This document shows positions 15,038-22,435 of a DNA stretch of 34,276 nt, piece after piece. This DNA is from an uncultured Clostridia bacterium (GTDB taxonomy: Bacteria > Bacillota > Clostridia > Saccharofermentanales > Saccharofermentanaceae), in assembly GCA_946403085.1 (NCBI GenBank), contig CAMIYM010000022.1, forward strand, positions 1 through 34,276, given 5' to 3'. Position 1 is the stretch's first letter; the number at the start of each line of letters is the position of its first letter. The notes under the pieces were generated by a model. It saw only the letters and a list, made by a program, of their open reading frames with translations. It ran no database searches and was not told where the DNA came from. A program made the position numbers and the translations under genes.

Positions 15038-16687
15038 ATGAAAAAGAATTATTTGGGATTTGGGTTAGTTTACTGTGTTTTGGCACTTGTAATCTTCTCG
15101 GTATTGATGTCGTTTTATACAAAGAAAAAGATCGATGTTGTAAATGAAGGTATGCGTAACATTGCTCTTTTCCCTGAAATATCAATGGGCAATTCCGAAA
15201 ACGGAACTCCGGAATCACTGGCACATAATGCTGTCAAATCATGGAAATTTCTGTCACTCGTCGGTGATGACGTAGGCTTTTACTCTTCTATAGTTGATAC
15301 CGAAAATAATGGCAGGGTAATGTTTGAGTCACAGGATTTTCTGGCATTCCGTTATTATGGTGAGGTTGAAACTGAGGTTATTGAGGATTCCTCTGACAGA
15401 TATGAAGCGAAGGATACTCAGCTGGTTCCCGGTTCTACCAGATTTATGTTTTTTGAAGAGCCGCTGACACTGTCAAAGGACGAGGTTTCAAACTTCCGCT
15501 TCCCGCGCGGAAAAGATATTACGGTAGCAGGTGCGAGATGCGATGATACATTCGTTTACGGAGGCACGTTTACTTTTTCTTTTGATGACAAGGTCAAGAC
15601 ATTAAATATTGCTGAGCCTGAAGTTGTCAATGAAGAGAAGGGCGTTCCTTATGAGGAGTGGATCGTAAGGCTCGATGAGATCGAGTATTATTCCTTGGGC
15701 GGGAATTCCGGAATAAACAAAAAGGCTCATAGACTTAGCGATGCATATGTTGCTAAGCAATTAGACGGCCAAGTTACTGCCGGCCGTAATGTCAAGGAAG
15801 GGATTTTCACTACGACTGCTTCGGTAATCTTTGTTCACGATAAAGGACATTACCTTCTTACTTATTATTTCGTAACAAATCCGCTCCTGATCGTCATCAG
15901 AGATAATTTGTGGGTTTATATCTTGTCCGTTCTGGCTCTGGTTTTCGTAGAAGCTGTAATCATTTATGCAGTAAGAAAGCTCTACCTTAATCAGAAGAGA
16001 TTCGAATTAAGGAGCGAAAAGCTTACGAAGGGCATCGCTTACGATCTGCAGGGACCTCTGTCTGTTACCAGGGAATATCTGGATAAATGGGAAAACGTAG
16101 ACGAGGAAAAGCGCCCTGAATATTCGGAAAAGATAATATCTGAAGTTGACCATATGTCATCTATGGTTACAAGGCTTCTCGAACTGTCTAAGATACAGGA
16201 CGGCAGCGTTAAGCTGAACCGTGAGGATGTTGATCTCCTTCTTCTTGCCCAAAACATAAAGAAGAGAAACAAGGAATCGATATTGAAAAAAGATATCGAT
16301 ATGGTGATCGAGACAGATGAAAGAGCTGAAAACTATACTGTGTTTGCAGATCTCGAGATGATGTACATAGTTATAAACAACTTCATGACAAACGCAATAA
16401 AGTACTGCGAGCACACGATCAGGATCAGGCTGAAAAAATACAGAAATTCAATAGAATTCAGCATCACGAATGACGGTGCAGGAATCGAAAAAAACGATCT
16501 GGAAAAAGTATGGGACGTTCTTTATAACTCCAAGAAGAACAAGTCAGAACAGGATGAAAACAGCGGTGTAGGCCTTTCTGTCGTAAAGAGCATTCTTGAT
16601 GCCCATAACGCAAAGTACGGATGCTATAGCGGCTTTAAAGGAACGAATTTCTGGTTTTCGATGGATGCATATGAGGAAGAAAAATGA
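15038..16687 (+). CDS. Degenerate sensor histidine kinase lacking the phospho-acceptor His
   Basis: Membrane sensor of the HisKA/HATPase_c architecture, 549 residues from ATG 15038. I choose this start because GGAAAGGAA lies 8 bases upstream and the product then begins MKKNYLGFGLVYCVL, parallel to the next kinase. The frame also opens at GTG 14906, but with no ribosome binding site. TM1 is ~residues 7-27; an extracellular sensor of ~255 residues follows; TM2 is ~289-311. In the H-box the expected His is Tyr335: GIAYDLQGPL versus GIAHELKTPL in the neighbour. The ATP-binding N box (NNFMTNAIKY), G1 (NDGAGIE) and G2 (NSGVGLSVVKSI) remain intact. It is thus probably a pseudokinase or regulatory partner. 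The stop overlaps the next start (ATGA). Confidence 0.88.
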   Translation: MKKNYLGFGLVYCVLALVIFSVLMSFYTKKKIDVVNEGMRNIALFPEISMGNSENGTPESLAHNAVKSWKFLSLVGDDVGFYSSIVDTENNGRVMFESQDFLAFRYYGEVETEVIEDSSDRYEAKDTQLVPGSTRFMFFEEPLTLSKDEVSNFRFPRGKDITVAGARCDDTFVYGGTFTFSFDDKVKTLNIAEPEVVNEEKGVPYEEWIVRLDEIEYYSLGGNSGINKKAHRLSDAYVAKQLDGQVTAGRNVKEGIFTTTASVIFVHDKGHYLLTYYFVTNPLLIVIRDNLWVYILSVLALVFVEAVIIYAVRKLYLNQKRFELRSEKLTKGIAYDLQGPLSVTREYLDKWENVDEEKRPEYSEKIISEVDHMSSMVTRLLELSKIQDGSVKLNREDVDLLLLAQNIKKRNKESILKKDIDMVIETDERAENYTVFADLEMMYIVINNFMTNAIKYCEHTIRIRLKKYRNSIEFSITNDGAGIEKNDLEKVWDVLYNSKKNKSEQDENSGVGLSVVKSILDAHNAKYGCYSGFKGTNFWFSMDAYEEEK

Positions 16688-17973
16688 AGAAACAATATAT
16701 AAGATACGGAGCGATTTTCTGCATTGTTGTGCTGCTGGCATTTTCGATAGCATTTGTTATTTTTACCAAGAACAAAATAGATGACTTTAACTTGCATTTC
16801 AATCTGCCTTTTGTAACAGCAAACATTGATTATCATGCTGATAACGCTGACGGACAGCTGGAAGAGCAGGTAATCAGATCGTGGAATTACTATCTCACAT
16901 ATGAATATGCGGACCGCACTGGCTTTTATTCTTCGATAACAGATGTTAACAGCGGTGAGGTTATCCTTGATTCTTTTGAACAGGGAATACACAAAGGTGA
17001 TGCTGCAATCGAAAAGCTTAATCAAATGGCTTACGAGGCTGGTATTGAAGGAGAAAAGACTTATAAAAAATATGACGGTGTTAAGACAAAAAAAGGTATT
17101 TTTACTTCAACCTCGGTTTTGATTTGTCTGGCTAATGAAGGCGATATCCACGTTTCTTACTGCATCTCTGGAAAACCTTTTGCAAGCGTGCTTAAGAGTA
17201 ATGCAAAGACTTATATATTTATGCTCCTGGGATTTATCATTCTTGAGGCTTTGGTCGTTGTCTCGTTTGTCATGCTCTATAAGAACCAGATGAACTATGA
17301 GATCAGGAACCAGAAGCTTACAAGGGGCATTGCGCATGAATTAAAGACGCCTCTGGCTGTTACAAAAGCAACCGTTGAGAACTGGGATTATTTCGATGAC
17401 GACCGCCGTAAGGATTATTCGAAAAGGATCGTAAACGAAGTCGATCACATGTCTGACATGGTGGGAAAGCTCCTCGATGTTTCGAAGATAAAAGAAGGCG
17501 GCAATAAGATCAATAAAGAAGCAATTGACCTGAAGGAACTGACTGTGGATACTATCAAAAGGAACGGTGAGCTGATCCGTGAAAGAAATATCACGATTGC
17601 GTTTAACCGCGACGAAAAGCCCTATATGGTGTTTGCAGATCCTGAAATGATGAATATGGTGTTGAGCAACTTCATGTCTAATGCGATCAAATACTGCGAT
17701 CACATCATCATGATCCAGCTTAACAGGAGCGGCCGTAAAATAGAGTTTAGCATAACCAATGATGGTGCTAAGATAGAGAAAAAGGATCTGGACAAGATCT
17801 GGGATGTATTCTATACGACAGACAAGGCCAGAACTGACAGAATGAGCAGCAGCGGTGTCGGTCTCTCGGTCGTAAAGAGTATCTTAGATGTCCACAAGGC
17901 TGAATACAGCTGCGTAAGCGGCGATAAAGGAACTGAGTTTAAGTTCTCGATGCCTGCTTATGAAACGGCCTGA
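16684..17973 (+). CDS. Sensor histidine kinase, active-site complete
   Basis: A 429-residue membrane kinase, paralogous to the preceding gene and translationally coupled to it by a 4-base ATGA overlap. TM1 is ~residues 7-27; a short extracellular sensor of ~145 residues shares GFYSSI-x-D with the paralogue; TM2 is ~175-197. The H-box is canonical, with His218 in RGIAHELKTPLAVTK. The N box (SNFMSNAIKY), G1 (NDGAKIE) and G2 (SSGVGLSVVKSI) are complete. It should autophosphorylate and pass phosphate to Asp52 of the regulator 23 bases downstream. The signal is unknown. The sensor is about 110 residues shorter than in the paralogue, so the two probably sense different things or form a heterodimer with unequal outer domains (inference). 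Confidence 0.93.
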   Translation: MKKQYIRYGAIFCIVVLLAFSIAFVIFTKNKIDDFNLHFNLPFVTANIDYHADNADGQLEEQVIRSWNYYLTYEYADRTGFYSSITDVNSGEVILDSFEQGIHKGDAAIEKLNQMAYEAGIEGEKTYKKYDGVKTKKGIFTSTSVLICLANEGDIHVSYCISGKPFASVLKSNAKTYIFMLLGFIILEALVVVSFVMLYKNQMNYEIRNQKLTRGIAHELKTPLAVTKATVENWDYFDDDRRKDYSKRIVNEVDHMSDMVGKLLDVSKIKEGGNKINKEAIDLKELTVDTIKRNGELIRERNITIAFNRDEKPYMVFADPEMMNMVLSNFMSNAIKYCDHIIMIQLNRSGRKIEFSITNDGAKIEKKDLDKIWDVFYTTDKARTDRMSSSGVGLSVVKSILDVHKAEYSCVSGDKGTEFKFSMPAYETA

Positions 17974-17996
17974 AAGGCTTAAAAGGAAAGTAAAGA

Positions 17997-18674
17997 ATGT
18001 ATCGGATTTTGCTTGCAGAAGATGAGGTCACATTAAGAGAAGTCGTTGAAGTCTTCTTCCGTAAGAACGGATTTGAGATAGATGCGGTCGATAACGGAAA
18101 TGATGCCTGTTCCTTAGCGGACAGGCAGAAGTATGATGTGGTCATCTTAGATATAATGATGCCCGGAAAAGACGGCAAGGAAGTGTGCCGACACATAAGA
18201 TCAAAGTACGATGTGCCTATCATATTCCTTACGGCTTTAGGTGATGAATGCGATATCATCTCCGGCTATGAGATTGGTGCTGATGAGTATGTTACCAAGC
18301 CCTTTTCAACAAAGGTCCTGCTCATGAAGGTCAATGCCCTGATCAGTAGATACCGCGGGCTTCTTTCCAAGAACGGATGCCTTGTCACTGATGAGATCAC
18401 TATAGATCCTGCAAGGCACCTCGTTAGCGTGAACGGAAAGACAATTAATCTCGCGCCCAAGGAATATGATCTGCTCCTGATGTTTATAGATCACAAGGAT
18501 ATTGTCCTTACACGTGACCAGATCCTTGATAATGCGTGGAACTCTGATTTTGAAGGCTATGACAGGACCGTGGATTCACACATAAAGAAGCTCAGAAAAG
18601 CTCTCGGAAAAGCAGGCTATCATATTGAGACTGTTATCAAGACAGGATATGTCTGGAAGAGCGGAAATCAGTAA
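17997..18674 (+). CDS. OmpR/PhoB-type response regulator
   Basis: A 225-residue transcription factor. The receiver domain (residues ~1-118) has the acidic pocket E8-D9, phospho-acceptor Asp52 in VILDIMMPG, the conserved Thr in FLTALGD and the Lys in YVTKPFS. Residues ~128-225 form the winged-helix DNA-binding domain: LAPKEYDLLLMFIDHKDIVLTRDQIL, DRTVDSHIKKLRKAL, TGYVW. It is last in the three-gene cassette after both kinases, the reverse of the more common regulator-first order. AAAGGAAAG precedes the start. The inverted repeat at 14947-14984 is a candidate autoregulatory site. No terminator is visible immediately after it. Confidence 0.94.
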   Translation: MYRILLAEDEVTLREVVEVFFRKNGFEIDAVDNGNDACSLADRQKYDVVILDIMMPGKDGKEVCRHIRSKYDVPIIFLTALGDECDIISGYEIGADEYVTKPFSTKVLLMKVNALISRYRGLLSKNGCLVTDEITIDPARHLVSVNGKTINLAPKEYDLLLMFIDHKDIVLTRDQILDNAWNSDFEGYDRTVDSHIKKLRKALGKAGYHIETVIKTGYVWKSGNQ

Positions 18675-18714
18675 TTATTTGCCTGATGCCTTAGCCTGAT
18701 ATTTCTTAAGGTCT

Positions 18715-18749
18715 TCGGAAATCATATCAAGAAGAGAAAAGCACCGGTT
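18715..18749 (+). pseudogene. Remnant copy of the yitT 3' end
   Basis: These 35 bases match yitT positions 14707-14741 at 32 of 35. In frame they would read FGNHIKKRKAPVNKKPM and stop, against GNHIKKKKAPVHKQEV in yitT. Similarity does not extend upstream. The two-component cassette lies exactly between the parent and this fragment. The rest of 18675-18894 holds no gene I can support; a palindrome ATTATC-TTTCG-GATAAT (18827-18843) may be an operator for the next gene. Confidence 0.6.
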
Positions 18750-18894
18750 AATAAGAAACCGATGTGATGAATACATAAAACGGACCTTCTATTTTTGAGG
18801 TTTTCGCCTATCCCGATAACTACACAATTATCTTTCGGATAATGTATATTTAATGTAGTGGTATTCTAGTTTTCAGTCGGAATAGGGGAATGAT

Positions 18895-20214
18895 ATGGTT
18901 ACCGGAAATAATAAGAATCAGCATAGGCCAGAAGAATTAAGGACTACTCTTAAAGTGATAGATCCCAGACCCCGTATTAACCAGCCTAAGGGATACGAGG
19001 ATTCACGTTATTCTGTCTCATTAGTCAGAGGAAGAAAGCATGATTATATCTTTCTGCCTCAGGGCTATACGGACGAAGAAACAGGAAAAGAATATAAGGC
19101 CGGATACTACGATGAGAATGGCGATTTTTATGAAAGAGTAATAATTGAGGCGGGTAAGAACAGGGAAACGCTTGCCTGCTGTGATTTCTGCGGAACACAG
19201 ATCAAGCTGAAGTGGGAAGCCGGTGCTCTCGTATCATGTCCTAACTGCGGCGCTGCACTTCACGAGGTACCGGACAGGACTATATACGATCATCAGCTAA
19301 GACCGGTTCCATCTCATCCTGTTTTCAAAGAAAGACCAAGCAGGGGTTATTATTCTTCCGATGATGGATCACCGTATGGTACATTGAAAATGTCTTTTGC
19401 CATTGCGGGATTACTTTTGATAGTGATCCTGGTAATAGTGGTAATAGCTTCCATGAGATCCACTAATAAGAAATCGACTCCGGCACAGGTCGTATATGTT
19501 AATTCGACTCCGGCACCTACTCCTATGCCTGATGCCCGTAGTTATTTTGCTCATTCACCCATTCTCGGAGAGCATCGTAGTCCTATCTTTATCAAAGAGG
19601 CAAACGCTTCATTTAAGTGGAACGATAAAGATAAGTGTTACTATTCCGAAGATGGTAAATACGGCTTGAGGTATAACGAAGGCAGCTACACTGTACAGGG
19701 ACAATTTGAATACTGGTATGAAGAAATCGCATACAACTATAAAGATGGTTTGGGCTGGATGAGATATAACTATGCCAATGATGAATGGTCAATTGAGATC
19801 GAAAGGAATAACTGGAGAAAGCTTCCTGAGGATTACGAAAGATTTGAAAAATGGCACATTAACAAACCAGGTGACGGAAAGTATTATGGAGCATCCACTG
19901 TTTGTATTACGGATACAGGTGATGGTTATGGATACAAGATCGGCACTGATACAGGCGGAAGAGAATGCGTGTACCTCGCTGAAGAGAATAACTATTTTGA
20001 TCCTGTGACAGGCTGCCATTTTTACTATAACGATATCCTGGGTGAGGCAACGTGGACTTATTATTTTGACGGAATTGGCTGGTGCACTTATGATGAAGCG
20101 AATAATAAGTGGTATACGCTTACTGTCACTTCATTCGGCGTATACTGGCACTATATTGAGGAATCGATAGTAAAGCATTACAAAGGCTGGCACATAGTAC
20201 CCAGAGTGTATTGA
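18895..20214 (+). CDS. Membrane-anchored zinc-ribbon protein with Trp/Tyr-rich repeats
   Basis: A 439-residue protein of unknown function. Residues 95-118 form a zinc ribbon (C96-x2-C99 in CCDFCG and C115-x2-C118 in CPNCG, with an extra C95). One transmembrane helix spans ~165-187, then a short Pro/Thr linker. The zinc ribbon is predicted to be cytoplasmic and the C-terminal 240 residues outside. The outer part has at least two aromatic repeats: DGLGWMRYNYANDEWSIEI...WRKL...WHI and DGIGWCTYDEANNKWYTLT...WHYI...WHI. Such Trp-spaced repeats suggest a wall- or ligand-binding surface, but no family is recognised. AGGGGA at 18884-18889 supports the start. It may be a target of the adjacent two-component system (inference from position only). 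Confidence 0.7.
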   Translation: MVTGNNKNQHRPEELRTTLKVIDPRPRINQPKGYEDSRYSVSLVRGRKHDYIFLPQGYTDEETGKEYKAGYYDENGDFYERVIIEAGKNRETLACCDFCGTQIKLKWEAGALVSCPNCGAALHEVPDRTIYDHQLRPVPSHPVFKERPSRGYYSSDDGSPYGTLKMSFAIAGLLLIVILVIVVIASMRSTNKKSTPAQVVYVNSTPAPTPMPDARSYFAHSPILGEHRSPIFIKEANASFKWNDKDKCYYSEDGKYGLRYNEGSYTVQGQFEYWYEEIAYNYKDGLGWMRYNYANDEWSIEIERNNWRKLPEDYERFEKWHINKPGDGKYYGASTVCITDTGDGYGYKIGTDTGGRECVYLAEENNYFDPVTGCHFYYNDILGEATWTYYFDGIGWCTYDEANNKWYTLTVTSFGVYWHYIEESIVKHYKGWHIVPRVY

Positions 20215-20219
20215 TAAAG

Positions 20220-20249
20220 AAGGCTGACCCTTACGGATCAGCCTTTTTG
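20220..20249. terminator. Bidirectional terminator
   Basis: AAGGCTGA (20220-20227), 10-base loop, TCAGCCTT (20238-20245), then TTTG on the + strand; on the minus strand it is preceded by a run of A and followed by CTTTATC. It closes the zinc-ribbon gene and probably also the convergent 57-codon gene. Confidence 0.8.
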
Positions 20250-20283
20250 TTCGATTATGTTATCTTTTCGATAAAAGGACATA

Positions 20284-20457
20284 TTACTTCTTTCCGATAG
20301 CACCATTGATGGCATCTACGTCAGGAAGATCAACTCCGACTTTCTTCTCAACCTTATCGATAGCGTCATTAGCGATCTTCTTAGCATTCTCGTCCTTTGC
20401 GATCGCACCAACTGCATCCTGTGCAGCACCTACAGCCTTGTTGATATCTAAGTCCAT
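20284..20457 (-). CDS. 57-residue Ala/Lys/Asp-rich small protein
   Basis: Begins MDLDINKAVGAAQDAVG and ends DAINGAIGKK. It has a near-ideal ribosome binding site, AGGAGG (20465-20470), 7 bases before ATG. The composition (Ala, Asp, Lys, Ile, Val; no Cys, Trp, Tyr, Phe or His) and heptad-like spacing of AVGAAQDAVGAIAKD and IANDAIDKVEKKV suggest two or three amphipathic helices. It is predicted soluble with no signal peptide. The region upstream shares about 18 bases (ATAGAATGATTATATCAA) and the MDLDIN start with the 13-codon gene at 14810-14851. A palindrome, TTTTCCG-GCG-CGGAAAA (20505-20521), lies just before the promoter. No family recognised. Confidence 0.8.
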   Translation of the reverse strand: MDLDINKAVGAAQDAVGAIAKDENAKKIANDAIDKVEKKVGVDLPDVDAINGAIGKK

Positions 20458-20504
20458 AAAGATACCTCCTAAAAATTGATATAATCATTCTATCACTTTT
20501 GATC

Positions 20505-20521
20505 TTTTCCGGCGCGGAAAA
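20505..20521. promoter_or_regulatory. Palindrome upstream of the 57-codon gene
   Basis: TTTTCCG-GCG-CGGAAAA, a perfect 7-bp inverted repeat about 15-20 bases upstream of the conserved promoter block at 20475-20492. It is a candidate operator and has no counterpart at the 13-codon gene. Confidence 0.45.
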
Positions 20522-20626
20522 TTTGTAAGAGTGAAACCGCTGAAACGACTTGATTTACTTGCTTAGGAGTATATCTCGTAAATACTGTGTCTATTAGTCT
20601 TGTTGCCTGACTTCCATGAAACCAGA

Positions 20627-20843
20627 GTACGCAAAAGTGTACGCATTTGACCCCGAAATGATTACAAATTTGCCCTTTGTACACTACAAGACCAAAAAAC
20701 GTACGCATTTGGTATCAAAATGCGTACATTTTCGCGCACTGTATGGAGCAAGACCTAATTAGCATCGTCGCCAGCATAATTTACGAGCTGCGCGAATACC
20801 ATTTTTCGAGATATGGGCATGCTGGGGCACAATTAGACCATAT
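20627..20843. repeat. Palindrome cluster B
   Basis: The gap 20493-20950 contains no supportable gene. Listed from the 26-bp repeat outwards (minus direction): ATATGG/CCATAT (20811-20843), TTCGCGC/GCGCGAA (20731-20796), GTACGCATTT/AAATGCGTAC with a 7-base loop (20701-20727), and AGTGTAC/GTACACT (20636-20685). GTACGC also recurs at 20627 and 20701, 74 bp apart, the same distance as in array A. The palindromes nearly abut one another. Units are less regular than in array A. Confidence 0.7.
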
Positions 20844-20866
20844 TTCTTTGCCTAATAACTTTATGC

Positions 20867-20892
20867 TAATCCCAAGGATATCGTGAAGAACC
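20867..20892 (-). repeat. 26-bp repeat, copy B
   Basis: On the minus strand this is base-for-base the same as 10775-10800. The palindrome cluster follows it in the same relative orientation as in array A. Confidence 0.9.
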
Positions 20893-20903
20893 GAAAAATC
20901 AAA

Positions 20904-20931
20904 AAGGCGGTGCCGACTTTGACACCGCCTT
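20904..20931 (-). terminator. Terminator of the shorter lipoprotein gene
   Basis: On the minus strand: AAGGCGGTG, 10-base loop, CACCGCCTT, then TTTGATTTTT. A 9-bp G-C-rich stem located 20 bases after the stop codon. Confidence 0.85.
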
Positions 20932-20950
20932 TCTTTAAAATTGTTTTGTA

Positions 20951-22189
20951 TTAGAAGTTTGCTTTTGAGTCTATAACTGTTTCAGGTGCTACAGCGGGCT
21001 CACCAACATCTGATACCTTGGGTTCTGCAGCGGGCTCGACGTTTTCGGGTGCTTCAGGAGCGGAAGGAACGTTTGTGTTTGCAGCTTCTCTGTCGACATC
21101 GAGGATCTTGTTGCTGACGAAGATGTAAGCTGTCTTATCTGTGCCTGTGCCCATGTTGTCGTTCCATGTGAGGTTAGCCATTGTGAAGTTGAATTCACCC
21201 TTGCCGTTTGTGTAGAGAACCTGTGCGGAAACCGGATTGCTGTTGCCGTCGAGTGTGAGTTCTGTCTTAACTGCGTTTGTGTAGACGACCTTGTTTGTTT
21301 CCTGGTGGAATCTGCCGCTCATTGTCCATACCTGTCTTGTTGTCTCATTGATGTTCCTTACGACAGTGATCTTTGCGATGGAGAATGCTTCCTGGTTTGC
21401 TGTGTCTTCTTCTACGAGGATGTATGTCTGGTTATATGTGTATCTGCCTGTGTATGTTGCCAAAGGATTCTGATCACCCTTGTGTGCGTCAGAAGGTGTG
21501 TTTCTGGGAATGGATGTAGGCTTAGCTGTAGGCTTTGCTGTCGGCTTTGGAGTAACCTTCTTTGTGGGCTTTGCAGTGGGTTTTGCAGTAGGCTTAGCAG
21601 TAGGCTTTGCTGTGGGTGTTGCTGTAGGAGCTGTCTCCTTTTCCTCTTCTTCAGTTGAATCGTTGAATCTGAAGATCTGCTTGTCTGCGAAGTGATCCAT
21701 GTTGTCTTTCCATCTAAGAGTGCTGCCGTTGAAATCGAGTTCACCCTTGCCATCGAGGTAGATGATGTTCTCTTCAGTGATCTTGTCCTTGCTGTCGAGG
21801 AGCTGCTCTGTCTTGATGCAGTTGTTGTATTCAATTGAGTTGCTTGAAGGGTTGAACTTGCCGCTCATTGTCCAGGTAGCTCTGGAAGCAGCACTACCGC
21901 TGGATGTTACGCTGATCATTACGTTGTCGCTGCCGGTTGCGTCAACTGTGATCGAAGTTCTGCCGCATGTGTACTTTCCTGCGAAGTTGATTGCTGCATT
22001 CTCCTTAGCTTCTGTAACTGCTGTGGTCTCATACTGTGTGGGATTTGTGTTAGCAGGTACCGGTGTTGTGATAGCTACCGGAGCTGTCTTGCTGTCTGCT
22101 GTGTTCTTGTTTACTGTGCATCCGATTGCTGTAACTGCGAATGTGAGTGCTGCGCCTGATGCGATGATTAATGCGATCTTTCTGTTCAT
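20951..22189 (-). CDS. Repeat-containing surface lipoprotein, two-domain
   Basis: About 412 residues from ATG 22189. I prefer this start to ATG 22243 because the product then begins MNRKIALIIASGAALTFAVTAIGC, a lipoprotein signal with Cys24, and the upstream AAGGAAGG leader resembles that of the paralogue. After a Thr/Pro-rich stretch come two copies of a ~105-residue domain: beginning GKYTCGRTSITVD or GRYTYNQTYILVE, passing WTMSGKF/WTMSGRF, YNNCIKTE/YTNAVKTE, and ending LRWKDNM or LTWNDNM. Between them lies a Pro-Thr-Ala-Lys tetrapeptide repeat, a likely wall-spanning spacer. The C-terminus contains DVGEPAVAPETV, the same motif that is tandemly repeated in the paralogue. Function unknown; probably a surface-exposed binding protein. 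Confidence 0.72.
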   Translation of the reverse strand: MNRKIALIIASGAALTFAVTAIGCTVNKNTADSKTAPVAITTPVPANTNPTQYETTAVTEAKENAAINFAGKYTCGRTSITVDATGSDNVMISVTSSGSAASRATWTMSGKFNPSSNSIEYNNCIKTEQLLDSKDKITEENIIYLDGKGELDFNGSTLRWKDNMDHFADKQIFRFNDSTEEEEKETAPTATPTAKPTAKPTAKPTAKPTKKVTPKPTAKPTAKPTSIPRNTPSDAHKGDQNPLATYTGRYTYNQTYILVEEDTANQEAFSIAKITVVRNINETTRQVWTMSGRFHQETNKVVYTNAVKTELTLDGNSNPVSAQVLYTNGKGEFNFTMANLTWNDNMGTGTDKTAYIFVSNKILDVDREAANTNVPSAPEAPENVEPAAEPKVSDVGEPAVAPETVIDSKANF

Positions 22190-22370
22190 GTTTTTATGCC
22201 TTCCTTTTTTGTTTTCTGAGGTGTTTTTGTTTGATGGCTTCATTTAACCACCAGTTATTTGCTGCAACTATGCTCAATGAACAGGGCAGACGTTGATTAA
22301 GCAACAGCTGGAGGTTTTTTTGTTGATTATTCGAAAATATCTTTTGCAAAGACTCCGGGAATATCCTGAT

Positions 22371-22419
22371 AAAAAGCAGAAATCCCGCACTTAATACCAG
22401 TACGGGATAACTGCTTTGT
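22371..22419 (-). terminator. Terminator of the longer lipoprotein gene
   Basis: On the minus strand: AAAGCAG ... CTGCTTT outer stem, ATCCCGTACT/AGTGCGGGAT inner stem, then TTTATC. It lies 17 bases after the stop codon. The rest of the 22190-22435 gap holds only the leader of the next gene. Confidence 0.8.
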
Positions 22420-22435
22420 GCTGTCACAATGAGTA

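Noticed and set aside
18675..18776. A 33-codon minus-strand open frame ending EDLKKYQAKASGK
   Set aside because: The end looks protein-like, but there is no ribosome binding site and it runs antisense through the yitT-tail remnant. It could be a fragment of a lost gene; not enough to call.
20677..20886. A 69-codon open frame on the + strand
   Set aside because: It lies across palindrome cluster B and the 26-bp repeat, without a ribosome binding site or a plausible protein composition.
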